Of a stretch of DNA of 64,000 nucleotides, positions 1-14,755 are shown in pieces. The notes under the pieces were generated by a model. That model saw only the letters and a program-made list of their open reading frames with translations, ran no database searches and was not told the origin of the DNA. Positions within the stretch are counted from its first letter, which is position 1; each line of letters begins with the position of its first letter. Position numbers and translations under genes: made by a program. Source of the stretch: Rhizobium anhuiense (GTDB lineage: Bacteria; Pseudomonadota; Alphaproteobacteria; Rhizobiales; Rhizobiaceae); assembly GCF_003985145.1 (NCBI RefSeq), contig NZ_ML133532.1, forward strand, positions 140,292 through 204,291, written 5' to 3'.

Positions 1-618
1 AGCGGCATCGAGATTGCGGATATGAGCGGCCGTCGGGATCAGCACCTTGCCGCCGAGATGGCCGCATTTCTTCTCCGAAGCGAGCTGGTCCTCGAAATGA
101 ACGCCGGCGGCACCCGCCTCGATATAGGCCTTCATGATTTCGAAGGCGTTGAGCGGTCCGCCGAAGCCCGCTTCCGCATCGGCAACGATCGGGGCGAACC
201 AGGTCTCGACGGAAAGTCCCTGGGCTTCCGCGGTCTCGATCTGATCGGCGCGCTGCAGCGTGCGGTTGATGCGCTTGGCAAGCTCCGGACCGGCATTGGC
301 CGGATAGAGGGACTGGTCGGGATACATCGCCGATGCCGTATTGGCGTCGGCCGCCACCTGCCAGCCGGAGAGATAGATCGCCTTCAGCCCGGCGCGCACC
401 ATCTGCATGGCCTGATTGCCGGAAAGTGCGCCGAGCGCATTGACGAAATCCTCCTGGTGAATGAGCCGCCACAACCGGTCCGCCCCCATTTCGGCCAGCG
501 TATGGCGCAGCGCCACCGAGCCCCTGAGCCGCTGCACGTCGTCGGCCGAGTAGGGTCTCTCAATGCCGTCGAAACGATTAGCTGATGCGTTTGGGACAAG
601 TTTGTAAAAATCGGTCAT
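1..618 (-). CDS. aceA: Isocitrate lyase, N-terminal part (runs off the window)
   Basis: Isocitrate lyase splits isocitrate into glyoxylate and succinate, the first step of the glyoxylate shunt used for growth on acetate, fatty acids and PHB. The reverse strand reads without a stop from an ATG at 616-618 to the window edge, giving the first 206 residues. The protein begins MTDFYKLVPNASANRFDGIE and contains the family segments LSGWQVAADAN, ANTASAMYPDQSLYP and HFEDQLASEKKCGHLGGKVL. The last includes the KKCGH catalytic loop. The start is supported by a GAGGAGAG ribosome site just upstream. It diverges from the ScfR-type regulator at 808, which probably controls it. Only the C-terminal half is missing, through truncation by the window. 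Confidence 0.95.
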   Translation of the reverse strand, partial: MTDFYKLVPNASANRFDGIERPYSADDVQRLRGSVALRHTLAEMGADRLWRLIHQEDFVNALGALSGNQAMQMVRAGLKAIYLSGWQVAADANTASAMYPDQSLYPANAGPELAKRINRTLQRADQIETAEAQGLSVETWFAPIVADAEAGFGGPLNAFEIMKAYIEAGAAGVHFEDQLASEKKCGHLGGKVLIPTAAHIRNLDAA

Positions 619-757
619 GCTGCTCTCCTCACTAAAAGCCGATAAAGGGTGGTGCATGACAAGATTGACAATATGAGCCGCTATGACCAGAAAAACCTTT
701 GATTTCCTGCTCGGAAAGAGGTTAAGATGACGAGGATTGACAGAGCGGCGCTGTGAA

Positions 758-775
758 TTTGTAAAATTTTGTAAA
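758..775. promoter_or_regulatory. Tandem TTTGTAAA repeats, probable operator of the ScfR/RamB-type regulator
   Basis: Two identical 8-mers TTTGTAAA lie at 758-765 and 768-775, exactly 10 bp apart, so both face the same side of the helix. They sit 33 bp upstream of the regulator start and about 140 bp upstream of aceA. RamB-type regulators of corynebacteria bind TTTGCAAA-like half sites, so this is a plausible autoregulatory or aceA operator. The assignment is inference. Confidence 0.45.
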
Positions 776-807
776 CACTGCGCTCCTAGCCTGTCAAAGG
801 GTGTGAC

Positions 808-2217
808 ATGGCGGAACGGAAGATATTCGCAGGCCCGAAAGTCAGGCGCATCCGCAATGCGCTGGCGCTGACGCAGACCGCCATGGCCGAGGCGCTGGAA
901 ATATCGCCGTCCTACCTGAACCTGATCGAGCGCAACCAGCGGCCGTTGACGGTGCAACTCCTCCTCAAGCTTGCAAGCGTCTACAGGGTCGATCTGGAGG
1001 AATTGCGGGGGCAGACCGGCGGCAGTCTCGACCAGCTCAAGGAGATCTTTGCCGATCCGCTGCTGTCGGGCGAGCTGCCGGGTGATCAGGAATTGGTGGA
1101 GGTAGCCGAGGCAGCACCCAATGCCGCGAGCGGCATGATCAAGCTCTACCGCGCCTATCGCGAGCAGGCGGCAAGGCTGTCCGATCTGACGGCGCTGATG
1201 GCCGCCGAGGGGCACGCGCCGGTCGCCGCCGGCCGGTTGCCGCTGGACGAGGTGCGCGAGACGCTGGAGCGCAGGTCCGGCTATTTCGGACGGATCGAGA
1301 CGGCGGCAGAAACCTTTGCCGCAACGCTCCCCGGTGGCCTCGATCTTGCCGCCGGGCTGAAGGATTGGTTGCGTTCCGAGCGCGGCATCGCGGTGCGCGT
1401 CCTGCCCGTCCACGTCATGCCGGATCTGCGCCGCCGTTTCGATCGCCATTCGATGCGGCTTTTCATCTCCGAGCGGCTGTCGCCGGCTGACCGGGCGCAT
1501 GAGATATCAATCGAGGCGGCAACTCTGGCACTGCTGCCGGCAATCGATGCCGAGCTCGACGATATCCCGCTCTCCTCCGCCGAGGCGCGCCGCATCGCCC
1601 GCTTCGAGCTTGCCCGCATCGCGGCCTTAGCGTTGGCAATGCCCTACGAGGCTTTCCTATCGGCGGCGAAGGCGACGCGTTACGATATCGATATTCTGCG
1701 CGCGCGCTTCGGCGTCTCCTTCGGTCATGCCGCCGCGCGCCTTGCCATGCTGCAGCGCCCCGGGGCGGCGGCCATTCCCTTCTTCCTGATCGAGATCGAT
1801 GCCGCAGGCCACCGGCTGCGCCGGGCGGGCGCCCAGGGCTTTCCGCAGGCCCGGTTCGGCGGCGGCTGTCCGAAGCTCAATATCCACGCCGCCTTCCTGC
1901 AGCCGGGCCAGATCCTCGCCGAAACCGTAGTCATGCCGGATGGCGCATCCTTCTTGACGGTCGCCCGCACTCTGGAGGGACCGAGTGTCGAATTCGGCGA
2001 AAGGCTAAGGCGCACCGCGATCCTGATCGGCTGCGACGCTCCCCTTGGCGGAGGTGTGGTCTACGGGCAGGCGATGGCGCTCGATCCGGTCGCGATCGGT
2101 CCGGCCTGTCGCCTTTGCGAGCGACGCGGCTGCCTTTCCCGGGCTGAGCCGCCGGTGACCAGACCGCTTGGGCTCGACGAGATGGTGGCAGGGCTCAGCG
2201 CCTTCGACTTCCAGTGA
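808..2217 (+). CDS. XRE/ScfR-family (RamB-like) regulator of short-chain fatty acid metabolism
   Basis: A 469-residue DNA-binding regulator. Residues about 10-65 form an XRE-type helix-turn-helix (ALTQTAMAEALEISPSYLNL). The middle, about 190-300, looks like an ImmA/IrrE-type domain, and the C-terminal third corresponds to the ScfR/DUF2083 region and carries a cysteine-rich tail (CRLCERRGC). This architecture is that of RamB, MccR and related regulators, which sense acyl-CoA-type signals and control glyoxylate shunt or methylcitrate genes. It is divergent from aceA with 189 bp between the starts, the classic arrangement for an aceA regulator. The exact target and ligand are inferred from context. 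The ATG follows AAGGGTG at a suitable distance. Confidence 0.85.
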   Translation: MAERKIFAGPKVRRIRNALALTQTAMAEALEISPSYLNLIERNQRPLTVQLLLKLASVYRVDLEELRGQTGGSLDQLKEIFADPLLSGELPGDQELVEVAEAAPNAASGMIKLYRAYREQAARLSDLTALMAAEGHAPVAAGRLPLDEVRETLERRSGYFGRIETAAETFAATLPGGLDLAAGLKDWLRSERGIAVRVLPVHVMPDLRRRFDRHSMRLFISERLSPADRAHEISIEAATLALLPAIDAELDDIPLSSAEARRIARFELARIAALALAMPYEAFLSAAKATRYDIDILRARFGVSFGHAAARLAMLQRPGAAAIPFFLIEIDAAGHRLRRAGAQGFPQARFGGGCPKLNIHAAFLQPGQILAETVVMPDGASFLTVARTLEGPSVEFGERLRRTAILIGCDAPLGGGVVYGQAMALDPVAIGPACRLCERRGCLSRAEPPVTRPLGLDEMVAGLSAFDFQ

Positions 2218-2342
2218 TGTGAAATCGTTGAGGGCGCTGGATTTTGCGCTTGTGGGCTGTGAAATTCCTTCTTAGTCTGCGTGGAAAACCAGAGGGAAAA
2301 GATGTCCGGTGATGCGGAATCTTTGAACAAACAGGAGAAGTT

Positions 2343-3440
2343 ATGAGGTCAACCATCCTATGCGTGACGGCCGCCGCCGTTACCGCACTCCTTGCTGCCG
2401 CTCCGGCCTTTTCGCAGGAGCGCGTGGTCAACGTCTACAACTGGTCGGATTATATCGACAGTTCCATCCTCGAGGATTTCACCAAGGAAACCGGCATCAA
2501 GGTCGTCTACGACACTTTCGATTCTAACGAGACGCTGGAAACCAAGCTCTTGGCTGGTGGTTCGGGTTATGACGTCGTCGTCCCCACCGTATCCTTCATG
2601 CAGCGCCAGATCGCCGCCGGCGTCTACCAGAAACTCGACAAGTCGAAGCTGCCGAACCTGGTCAACATGTGGGACGTCATCATGAAGGGCGTGGCGTCCT
2701 TCGACCCCGGCAATGAATACAGCGTCGACTACATGTGGGGCACGACGGGCATCGGCTATAATGTCGACAAGGTCAAAGCCGCCCTCGGCACCGACGAAAA
2801 GCCCAATTGGGACGCGTTGTTCGATCCGGCGAAAGCGGCCAAACTCAAGGATTGCGGCATCTATATGCTGGATTCCCCAACCGACGTCGTGCCCTCGGCG
2901 CTCGCCTATCTCGGGCTCAATCCGAACAGTACCGATCCCGCCGATCTCAAGAAGGCGCAGGAGGTTCTCACGGCCGTCCGCCCGTTCGTCCGCAAGTTCC
3001 ATTCTTCCGAATATATCAGCGCGCTGGCGAACGGCGATATCTGCATTGCGCTCGGTTATTCCGGCGATATGTTCCAGGCTCGCGACCGTGCTAAGGAAGC
3101 CAATGCCGGCGTGAAGGTCGACTACTCGGTCCCGTCGCAAGGCGCCCAGATCTTCTTCGACGTCTTCGGCATTCCGAAGGATGCGCCGCATGTCGCCGAA
3201 GCCCATGAATTCATCAACTACATGATGAAGCCGGAAGTGATCGCCAAGGCCTCGAACTTCGTCTTCTACGCCAACGGTAACAAGGCGTCGCAGCAGTTCC
3301 TCGACAAGGAGGTCCTCGACGATACGGCGATCTACCCGACGCCGGAGGTAATGGCGAAACTCTTCACCGTTCCGCCGCTCGATCCGAAGACGCAGCGGAT
3401 CGTGACGCGGCTATGGACCACCGTGGTCACCGGCCAATGA
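2343..3440 (+). CDS. potF: Polyamine ABC transporter periplasmic binding protein (PotF-type)
   Basis: A 365-residue spermidine/putrescine-binding protein of the PotD/PotF family. It has a clear signal peptide (residues 1-24, cleavage after APAFS-Q). The mature start VVNVYNWSDYIDSSILEDF is the family hallmark, and SYDVVVPT-like and DYMWGTTGIGYN segments line the polyamine site. It delivers substrate to the PotG/H/I importer encoded downstream in the same direction. A strong rho-independent terminator follows the stop directly, so the binding protein can be made in excess over the membrane components. AGGAGAAGTT precedes the ATG. Putrescine is the likeliest ligand, but specificity cannot be fixed from sequence alone. 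Confidence 0.93.
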   Translation: MRSTILCVTAAAVTALLAAAPAFSQERVVNVYNWSDYIDSSILEDFTKETGIKVVYDTFDSNETLETKLLAGGSGYDVVVPTVSFMQRQIAAGVYQKLDKSKLPNLVNMWDVIMKGVASFDPGNEYSVDYMWGTTGIGYNVDKVKAALGTDEKPNWDALFDPAKAAKLKDCGIYMLDSPTDVVPSALAYLGLNPNSTDPADLKKAQEVLTAVRPFVRKFHSSEYISALANGDICIALGYSGDMFQARDRAKEANAGVKVDYSVPSQGAQIFFDVFGIPKDAPHVAEAHEFINYMMKPEVIAKASNFVFYANGNKASQQFLDKEVLDDTAIYPTPEVMAKLFTVPPLDPKTQRIVTRLWTTVVTGQ

Positions 3441-3451
3441 TAGAATAACGG

Positions 3452-3480
3452 CCCGGACGGAAACGTCCGGGTCTTTTTTT
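3452..3480 (+). terminator. Rho-independent terminator after potF
   Basis: A perfect 8-bp GC-rich stem, CCCGGACG (3452-3459) with CGTCCGGG (3464-3471), closes a GAAA loop and is followed by TCTTTTTTT. It probably terminates most transcripts between potF and potG. Confidence 0.85.
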
Positions 3481-3553
3481 GACGATCCCGGCTGGGTGAA
3501 ACCGGGAGCAAAAGCCAAGAATAAAAGCAAAGAATGCATTTTCGGGGAACAAT

Positions 3554-4696
3554 ATGAAGTCTCTAGGCAATATTCGCCGCTCTTTCGCACCTTGGACCGA
3601 TCCGTCCGCCAAGCCCTTCATATCCATCAAGAACGTCACCAAGCGTTTCGGTGATTTCACCGCCGTCGATAACCTGTCGCTCGATATTTATCACCGCGAG
3701 TTCTTCGCGCTGCTCGGCGCTTCCGGCTGCGGCAAGTCGACGCTTCTGCGCATGCTCGCCGGCTTCGAGCAGCCGACCTTGGGCGAAATCGTCCTCGATG
3801 GCACCGATATGGCCGGTACGCCGCCCTATCGGCGCCCCGTCAACATGATGTTCCAGTCCTATGCGCTTTTCCCGCACATGACGGTCGAGAAGAACATCGC
3901 CTTCGGCCTGAAACAGGACGGCATGGCGAAGGACGAGATGACTGACCGCGTCTTGCAGATGTTGAAGCTCGTCAAGCTGGAGCAGTTCGCCTCCCGCAAA
4001 CCGAACCAGCTTTCCGGTGGCCAGCGCCAGCGTGTGGCGCTGGCCCGCTCGCTCGCCAAGCGCCCCAAGGTGCTGCTGCTCGACGAACCGCTCGGCGCGC
4101 TCGACAAGAAGCTGCGCGAGGAAACCCAGTTCGAGTTGATGGACCTGCAGCAGAATCTTGGACTTACCTTCGTCGTCGTCACCCACGACCAGGAAGAGGC
4201 GATGACCATGGCAGACCGTATCGCCGTCATGAGCCACGGCAAGGTGGTGCAGGTGGCGACGCCGGCCGAGATCTACGAAGCGCCGAATTGCCGTTTCGTC
4301 GCAGATTTCATCGGCGACGTGAACATTTTCGACGGCAAGGTCGCCTCATCGGGCAACGGCACCGTCGAGATATCAGTCGACAGCGGCTTCAGCGTGCGTG
4401 TCGCCGCTTCCGAAACACCTTCTGCAGGCAGCGCCGTCGGCTTCGCCATCCGGCCGGAGAAGATGCGGGTCGGGCGCACGGCTCCCGCCAACGCGTCCGT
4501 CAACGCCGCCAAAGGCGAACTCTGGGATATCGCCTATCTCGGCGACATGACCGTCTTCCATGTAAAATTGCAGAGCGGCAATATCGTCAAGGCCTCGTCC
4601 CTCAATGCGCAGCGCTCCGTCGACGACCCCTTCACCTACGATCAGGAAGTCTGGGTCTCCTTCGACGAGAATGCCGGCGTCCTGCTGAAGGATTGA
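3554..4696 (+). CDS. potG: Polyamine ABC transporter ATP-binding protein
   Basis: A 380-residue ATPase that powers polyamine import. The Walker A motif GASGCGKST is at residues 55-63, the signature LSGGQRQRV is around 155, the Walker B VLLLDEP around 176, and the H-loop is in VVTHDQEEAM. The C-terminal 110 residues form the TOBE-type regulatory domain typical of PotA/PotG. It follows potF and ends 4 bp before potH. The long N-terminal lead (about 20 residues) resembles Pot-type proteins, so the ATG at 3554 is kept. Confidence 0.93.
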   Translation: MKSLGNIRRSFAPWTDPSAKPFISIKNVTKRFGDFTAVDNLSLDIYHREFFALLGASGCGKSTLLRMLAGFEQPTLGEIVLDGTDMAGTPPYRRPVNMMFQSYALFPHMTVEKNIAFGLKQDGMAKDEMTDRVLQMLKLVKLEQFASRKPNQLSGGQRQRVALARSLAKRPKVLLLDEPLGALDKKLREETQFELMDLQQNLGLTFVVVTHDQEEAMTMADRIAVMSHGKVVQVATPAEIYEAPNCRFVADFIGDVNIFDGKVASSGNGTVEISVDSGFSVRVAASETPSAGSAVGFAIRPEKMRVGRTAPANASVNAAKGELWDIAYLGDMTVFHVKLQSGNIVKASSLNAQRSVDDPFTYDQEVWVSFDENAGVLLKD

Positions 4697-4700
4697 CGTC

Positions 4701-5612
4701 ATGGGCAAGCTCACCTCCGGCCTCTACAATCGCCTCGTCATCGTCATCCCTTACGCCTGGCTGCTGCTCTTCTTCCTGGCGCCCTTCTTCATCGTCTTCC
4801 GCATTTCGATGTCGACGACGGCGATCGCCATGCCGCCCTATGAGCCTGTCTTCTCCTTGGCCGACGGCTGGGCCGGCCTCTTAAGTAAGATCGGCGAATT
4901 CTCCTTCGACAATTACACCTACCTGACCGACGACCCGCTCTATTTCAACGCCTATGTGTCGAGTGTGGTGATCGCCGCGATCTCCACCCTCCTGACGCTG
5001 CTGATCGCCTATCCGATCGCCTACGGCATGGCGCAGGCGCCACGTGGCCTGCGGCCGACGCTGGTCATGCTTGTCATCCTGCCCTTCTGGACGAGCTTCC
5101 TGATCCGCGTCTACGCCTGGATCGCCATCCTCAAGCCGGAGGGCCTGTTCAACCAGCTGCTGCTGTCGCTGCACCTGATCGATGCGCCGCTGATCATCCT
5201 CAACACCAATACCGCCGTCTATATCGGCATCGTCTATTCCTATCTCCCCTTCATGGTGCTGCCGCTTTATTCGGCGCTCGAGAAGATGGACGGCACGCTG
5301 ATCGAGGCAGCGCAGGATCTCGGCTGCCCGCCGATCACCGCCTTCTGGCGCGTCACCTTCCCGCTGTCGATCCCCGGCGTGGTGGCCGGCTGCATGCTGG
5401 TCTTTATCCCGGCCGTTGGCGAATTCGTCATCCCCGATCTGCTCGGCGGGTCGCAGACGCTGATGATCGGCAAGACGCTGTGGAACGAGTTCAATTCCAA
5501 TCGCGACTGGCCGGTCTCCTCGGCGGTGGCGACCATCCTGTTGCTGATCCTGGTCATCCCGATCGTCTTCTTCCAGAATGTCCAGGCCAAAGCCGAAGAG
5601 CGGGGGAAATAA
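4701..5612 (+). CDS. potH: Polyamine ABC transporter permease (PotB/PotH-type)
   Basis: A 303-residue inner-membrane permease with about six hydrophobic segments, the first at residues 12-36. The EAA loop reads LIEAAQDLGCPPITAFWRVTFPLSIPG, the point of contact with the PotG ATPase. The opening RLVIVIPYAWLLLFFLAPF is typical of PotB/PotH. It lies 4 bp after potG and 3 bp before potI, so it is in one operon. GAAGGA upstream is the ribosome site. Confidence 0.93.
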   Translation: MGKLTSGLYNRLVIVIPYAWLLLFFLAPFFIVFRISMSTTAIAMPPYEPVFSLADGWAGLLSKIGEFSFDNYTYLTDDPLYFNAYVSSVVIAAISTLLTLLIAYPIAYGMAQAPRGLRPTLVMLVILPFWTSFLIRVYAWIAILKPEGLFNQLLLSLHLIDAPLIILNTNTAVYIGIVYSYLPFMVLPLYSALEKMDGTLIEAAQDLGCPPITAFWRVTFPLSIPGVVAGCMLVFIPAVGEFVIPDLLGGSQTLMIGKTLWNEFNSNRDWPVSSAVATILLLILVIPIVFFQNVQAKAEERGK

Positions 5613-5615
5613 ACC

Positions 5616-6434
5616 ATGCTGAAATGGACCCGTTTCAATATCGTCTCCGTCACGCTCGGCTTTGCCTTCCTCTATCTGCCGATCGTGCTTCTCGTCATTT
5701 TCTCCTTCAACGAATCCAAACTCGTAACCGTCTGGGGCGGCTTCTCGACGAAATGGTATGTCTCGTTGATGAGCAATCAGGCCTTGCTCGACGCTGCTTG
5801 GGTGACGCTGCGCGTCGGACTGCTGTCGGCAACATTTGCAACCATCCTCGGCACGATGGCGGCGCTGACATTGGTGCGTTACACCCGCTTTCGCGGCCGC
5901 ATGCTTTTTTCGGGCATGGTCTATGCACCGCTCGTCATGCCGGAGGTCATCACCGGCCTGTCATTGCTGCTGCTCTTTGTGGCGATCGGTCTCGACCGTG
6001 GCTTCTGGACGATCACGCTCGCACATACGACGCTGACCATGTGCTTTGTCGCCGTCGTCGTCCAGTCGCGCCTGCTGAGTTTCGATCATTCGATCGAGGA
6101 AGCGGCGCAGGATCTCGGCGCGCCGCCGGTGCGCACTTTCTTCGAGATCACCCTGCCGATCATCGCGCCCGCCGTGCTCTCCGGCTGGATCCTTGCCTTC
6201 ACCCTGTCGCTCGACGATCTGGTGATTGCGAGCTTCACCTCGGGGCCGGGCGCCACCACGCTGCCGATGAGGATTTACAGCCAGGTCCGCCTCGGTGTGA
6301 CGCCCGAGATCAATGCGGTGTGCACGATCCTGATCGGCGTCGTCGCCTTCGGCGTCATCTGCGCCTCGATCATCACCAAGCGCCGCGAAACACAGCGCCA
6401 GAGGGATGAGCGTGCCGCTGCGGCCGGCGCGTGA
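5616..6434 (+). CDS. potI: Polyamine ABC transporter permease (PotC/PotI-type)
   Basis: A 272-residue second permease subunit, partner of PotH. The start LGFAFLYLPIVLLVIFSFNESK is the PotC/PotI signature, and the EAA loop is IEEAAQDLGAPPVRTFFEITLPIIAP. The segment SLDDLVIASFTSGPGATTLPMRIYS near residue 205 is highly characteristic of PotI. It is the last gene of the potFGHI operon and is followed by a convergent hairpin terminator. Confidence 0.93.
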   Translation: MLKWTRFNIVSVTLGFAFLYLPIVLLVIFSFNESKLVTVWGGFSTKWYVSLMSNQALLDAAWVTLRVGLLSATFATILGTMAALTLVRYTRFRGRMLFSGMVYAPLVMPEVITGLSLLLLFVAIGLDRGFWTITLAHTTLTMCFVAVVVQSRLLSFDHSIEEAAQDLGAPPVRTFFEITLPIIAPAVLSGWILAFTLSLDDLVIASFTSGPGATTLPMRIYSQVRLGVTPEINAVCTILIGVVAFGVICASIITKRRETQRQRDERAAAAGA

Positions 6435-6461
6435 GCTGAAATTGCGTGAAACAAAAGACGA

Positions 6462-6495
6462 AGCGCTTCCGTTTTTCGAAGAAAACGGAAATGCT
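6462..6495. terminator. Bidirectional hairpin between potI and the AsmA-like gene
   Basis: The arms AGCGCTTCCGTTTT (6462-6475) and AAAACGGAAATGCT (6482-6495) pair with a 2-bp internal mismatch and place A-rich and T-rich stretches next to the loop. The element lies between two convergent genes and ends directly at the stop of the AsmA-like gene. It is probably a shared terminator. Confidence 0.6.
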
Positions 6496-8388
6496 CTATT
6501 GCGCGTGCGGCGTATTGCCGAAAAGCGGCACTGGCGAGATCACCGGGTTGGGCCATGAACCGCCGACGAAGAACGGTAGCAGCGGCAGCTCTGCCGCCTT
6601 GGCCGGATCGGTTGCCTCCAGCGATCCGGAAAGCGCCAGCCCGTTCGACTGATAGGTAATGACGCCGGAAAGCGTCAGCGTCTCCGTGGCGCCGGCAATA
6701 TGGGCGTCGTGCATCTCGGCGGTGCCGTTGGCGAAATCGGCCTGCAGGTTCAGCTGGTTGAAGGTGAAGGCGCCGCCTGCCGCCGCGCTCAGCGGAAAGA
6801 ACGGCTTTTCGGCTGCCTGCGTGCGGAGCGCTGCGGCATCGATGCCGGGGATCGTGCCTTGCTTCGTCCAGAAGCGCAGCTTGCCGGTGACGTCGGCAAG
6901 GCCGGTCGTCCATATCGCCTTCGGCGACCGGAGGTCGAGATCGAGCGATCCTGTCGCCAGCGGCAGCGGACCTTTCAGCTGCAGGCGCTCGGCAAGAGCT
7001 GCGAAGTCGGCATCGCGGATCGACAGCTGCAGCTTGCCGCCACCGTCGAAGTCGCGCTGCGTCGCTTCCAGATGCGCGGTCATCTCGCCGCCTTCGAACT
7101 GGCTGTCGCCAATATCGAATTTCGCCTCGCCGCCGGCCACGATCATGCTGGCGCCGACATCGGAAAGCTCGAAGAGACCCATTTGCGCGCGCCGTGCCGA
7201 AAGCCTGACGTCGACATCGAGCATCTGCAGCGGCCCAGTGATGCCGGCGGAGATTTCTTCTGCCTCTCCGGCTGCGAGCCTGAGCGCGAAGGCATCGAGG
7301 AAGGGCTTGAGGTTCATCTGGTCGAAAGCGAGCGTGCCGCCGATCTTCGGCCGTTTGCCGGGCTGGGTGAAGAGATCCATCACCCCGGTGGCGCTCGCTT
7401 CGTTCAGGGAGAGGCTGAGATTGTTGAAGCGCAGCCCGCTGCCCGACGACATGATGTCGGATTCCAGCGAGGCGCTCTTCAGCGTCCCGATGCCCGGGAC
7501 AGATTCGCCCGACCATGCCAGAAGGGCCGGCACATCGGGGATGCTGGCGGTGACATTGCCGGAAAGGGCCGAAAGGTTGGCGATGCTGGCAACGCCCTGG
7601 AAATGCGCCGTCAGCAGGTTTGACGTGAGCGACGTCCGTGCCTCGGCATTCCGGCCGGCAAAGGCGAGCAGCGGCTGGCGCGAGGCGAAATCGATCTTCA
7701 GGTCCTGGCCGTTGATGCGGGCGATGATGACCGCCGAGATCGCGCCGGACAGTCTCGGCCAAGCGATATCTGCGGTGACGCTGTCGAAATGAAAGGCCTT
7801 GGCGCTCTTGATGTCGGTGACCACAAGCGTGCCATCCTCGACGGTCAACGCGCCGATCTCGGCATCGAGATCGGGATCGAGCACCTCCGCTCCGTTCTCG
7901 TAGCGCACGCCGCTGATCGCGCGTGCGAGCAGGCCGGCATAACTCCAGTCGATCAGCCCCTTCTCGTCGCGCGTCAGCGCCAGGCTGGGGCGCAGCAGGT
8001 GGAATTCGTGGAAACTCGTCCGGCCGCGGAGCGCGTCGATGAGGCTGAAATCGGCCGACAGGCTTTCAATGCTGCCGAGCAGCTTGTCGCCGCTTTCGCG
8101 CGGCTGGCGGATGGTGACCTGGTTCAGCGTGATGCGCGGCGTCGGCCAGAATTCGAGAACCGGACTGCCCTTGATCTCGGCATGGTAGCCCGTCCATTTC
8201 GACAGCGCGTCCTCGATGCCGGAGCGCACGAAGCCGGTGGAAATGAGATAGGGGGCGGCGACCCGCAGCGCCACGAAAAGCGCCAGCGCGATCAGCAGGA
8301 ATACCGTCGAAACACGGGCGAAGGCCGGAAGCCAGCGCGAAACGGGTCCGATCTTCCTGCGCCACCTGCGATGTCTTGACGTGCTCAT
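6496..8388 (-). CDS. AsmA-family inner-membrane anchored protein
   Basis: About 630 residues with one N-terminal membrane anchor (LIALALFVALRVAAPYLI, roughly residues 30-48) and a long periplasmic part rich in beta strands. The phrase IEDALSKWTGYHAEIKGSP and the repeated segments of the type FHLLRPSLALTRDEKG-IDW are typical of AsmA proteins. AsmA-like proteins are tied to outer-membrane biogenesis and probably to lipid transport. The start at 8388 is preferred over 8403 because CGGAGATC lies directly in front of it. The gene stands alone, divergent from acetoacetyl-CoA synthetase. Confidence 0.82.
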   Translation of the reverse strand: MSTSRHRRWRRKIGPVSRWLPAFARVSTVFLLIALALFVALRVAAPYLISTGFVRSGIEDALSKWTGYHAEIKGSPVLEFWPTPRITLNQVTIRQPRESGDKLLGSIESLSADFSLIDALRGRTSFHEFHLLRPSLALTRDEKGLIDWSYAGLLARAISGVRYENGAEVLDPDLDAEIGALTVEDGTLVVTDIKSAKAFHFDSVTADIAWPRLSGAISAVIIARINGQDLKIDFASRQPLLAFAGRNAEARTSLTSNLLTAHFQGVASIANLSALSGNVTASIPDVPALLAWSGESVPGIGTLKSASLESDIMSSGSGLRFNNLSLSLNEASATGVMDLFTQPGKRPKIGGTLAFDQMNLKPFLDAFALRLAAGEAEEISAGITGPLQMLDVDVRLSARRAQMGLFELSDVGASMIVAGGEAKFDIGDSQFEGGEMTAHLEATQRDFDGGGKLQLSIRDADFAALAERLQLKGPLPLATGSLDLDLRSPKAIWTTGLADVTGKLRFWTKQGTIPGIDAAALRTQAAEKPFFPLSAAAGGAFTFNQLNLQADFANGTAEMHDAHIAGATETLTLSGVITYQSNGLALSGSLEATDPAKAAELPLLPFFVGGSWPNPVISPVPLFGNTPHAQ

Positions 8389-8551
8389 GATCTCCGCCGG
8401 CAATGCAGCCGGTCATCCCGTTATGCGCTGGTTTCGGCGGATATAGGAAATATCGGGCATATGCAAATCCCATACAATGCCGCGCGTCTTTTCAAGAGGC
8501 GCAAAAGACGATGCGATAGGCGACGGATCGCGTCGGTTCCGCACTTTATAA

Positions 8552-8572
8552 TGCAATGCAGCATGATATAAA
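8552..8572 (+). promoter_or_regulatory. TGCAATGCA palindrome in the aacS promoter
   Basis: The 9-bp palindrome TGCAATGCA (8552-8560) is immediately followed by a -10-like GATATAAAG. The same 9-mer occurs in front of the phasin gene at 14778. TGCA-type palindromes are what PHB regulators of the PhaR/AniA family are thought to bind, so shared control is plausible. The link is inference. Confidence 0.4.
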
Positions 8573-8596
8573 GACGGCATTGGGGAGGAGGATTGA

Positions 8597-10549
<1,953 letters not shown>

Positions 10550-10599
10550 TGGCGATCGCAAGCTACAAGCTTTCACCCTCCATCAATCGCCTGTCATGG

Positions 10600-10622
10600 A
10601 AACCTTTCGTTAAGAAAGGTTT
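10600..10622 (+). terminator. Hairpin 50 bp after aacS
   Basis: A perfect 9-bp inverted repeat, AAACCTTTC (10600-10608) with GAAAGGTTT (10614-10622), has a GTTAA loop. It is AT-rich and not followed by a T run, so it may be an mRNA 3'-end stabiliser or a weak terminator of aacS. Confidence 0.4.
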
Positions 10623-10644
10623 GTCAAATGTAAAGCTAACTTAG

Positions 10645-10764
10645 GGGTCGCACATGAACGAGGCGGCCTGAAGCCCCAGGGCTTACAACAACATGACGTT
10701 GATCGACTGAGCTCTTGTTGAACAGCACCAATTTTCAAGGCAGCCTCCGGGCTGCCTTTTCTTT
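10645..10764 (+). ncRNA. Candidate small RNA between aacS and cbrA
   Basis: This stretch carries no open frame of note but a series of stems: AAGCC/GGCTT with a 4-nt loop (10671-10684), CAACAA (10686-10691) with TTGTTG (10715-10720), and a strong intrinsic terminator, AAGGCAGC (10737-10744) with GCTGCCTT (10751-10758) followed by TTCTTTG. The terminator is nearly 190 bp from the aacS stop and on the + strand, so it more likely ends an independent short transcript than aacS. The 5' end is a guess, and I see no clear sigma-70 promoter. It could alternatively be a structured aacS 3' UTR. Confidence 0.4.
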
Positions 10765-10791
10765 GTGGTGATCGCTTTCCTTTTGCGCTGA

Positions 10792-14646
<3,855 letters not shown>

Positions 14647-14755
14647 GTTCGAACCTTGTCGCTGTCGGCCTTCTTAAATTAACGGCTTATTAATAACTGC
14701 GGGTGGCATGCCGGTCCAGAAGAGCAGGGTGTTTTCGGCCGGAAAGGTTAACGTC

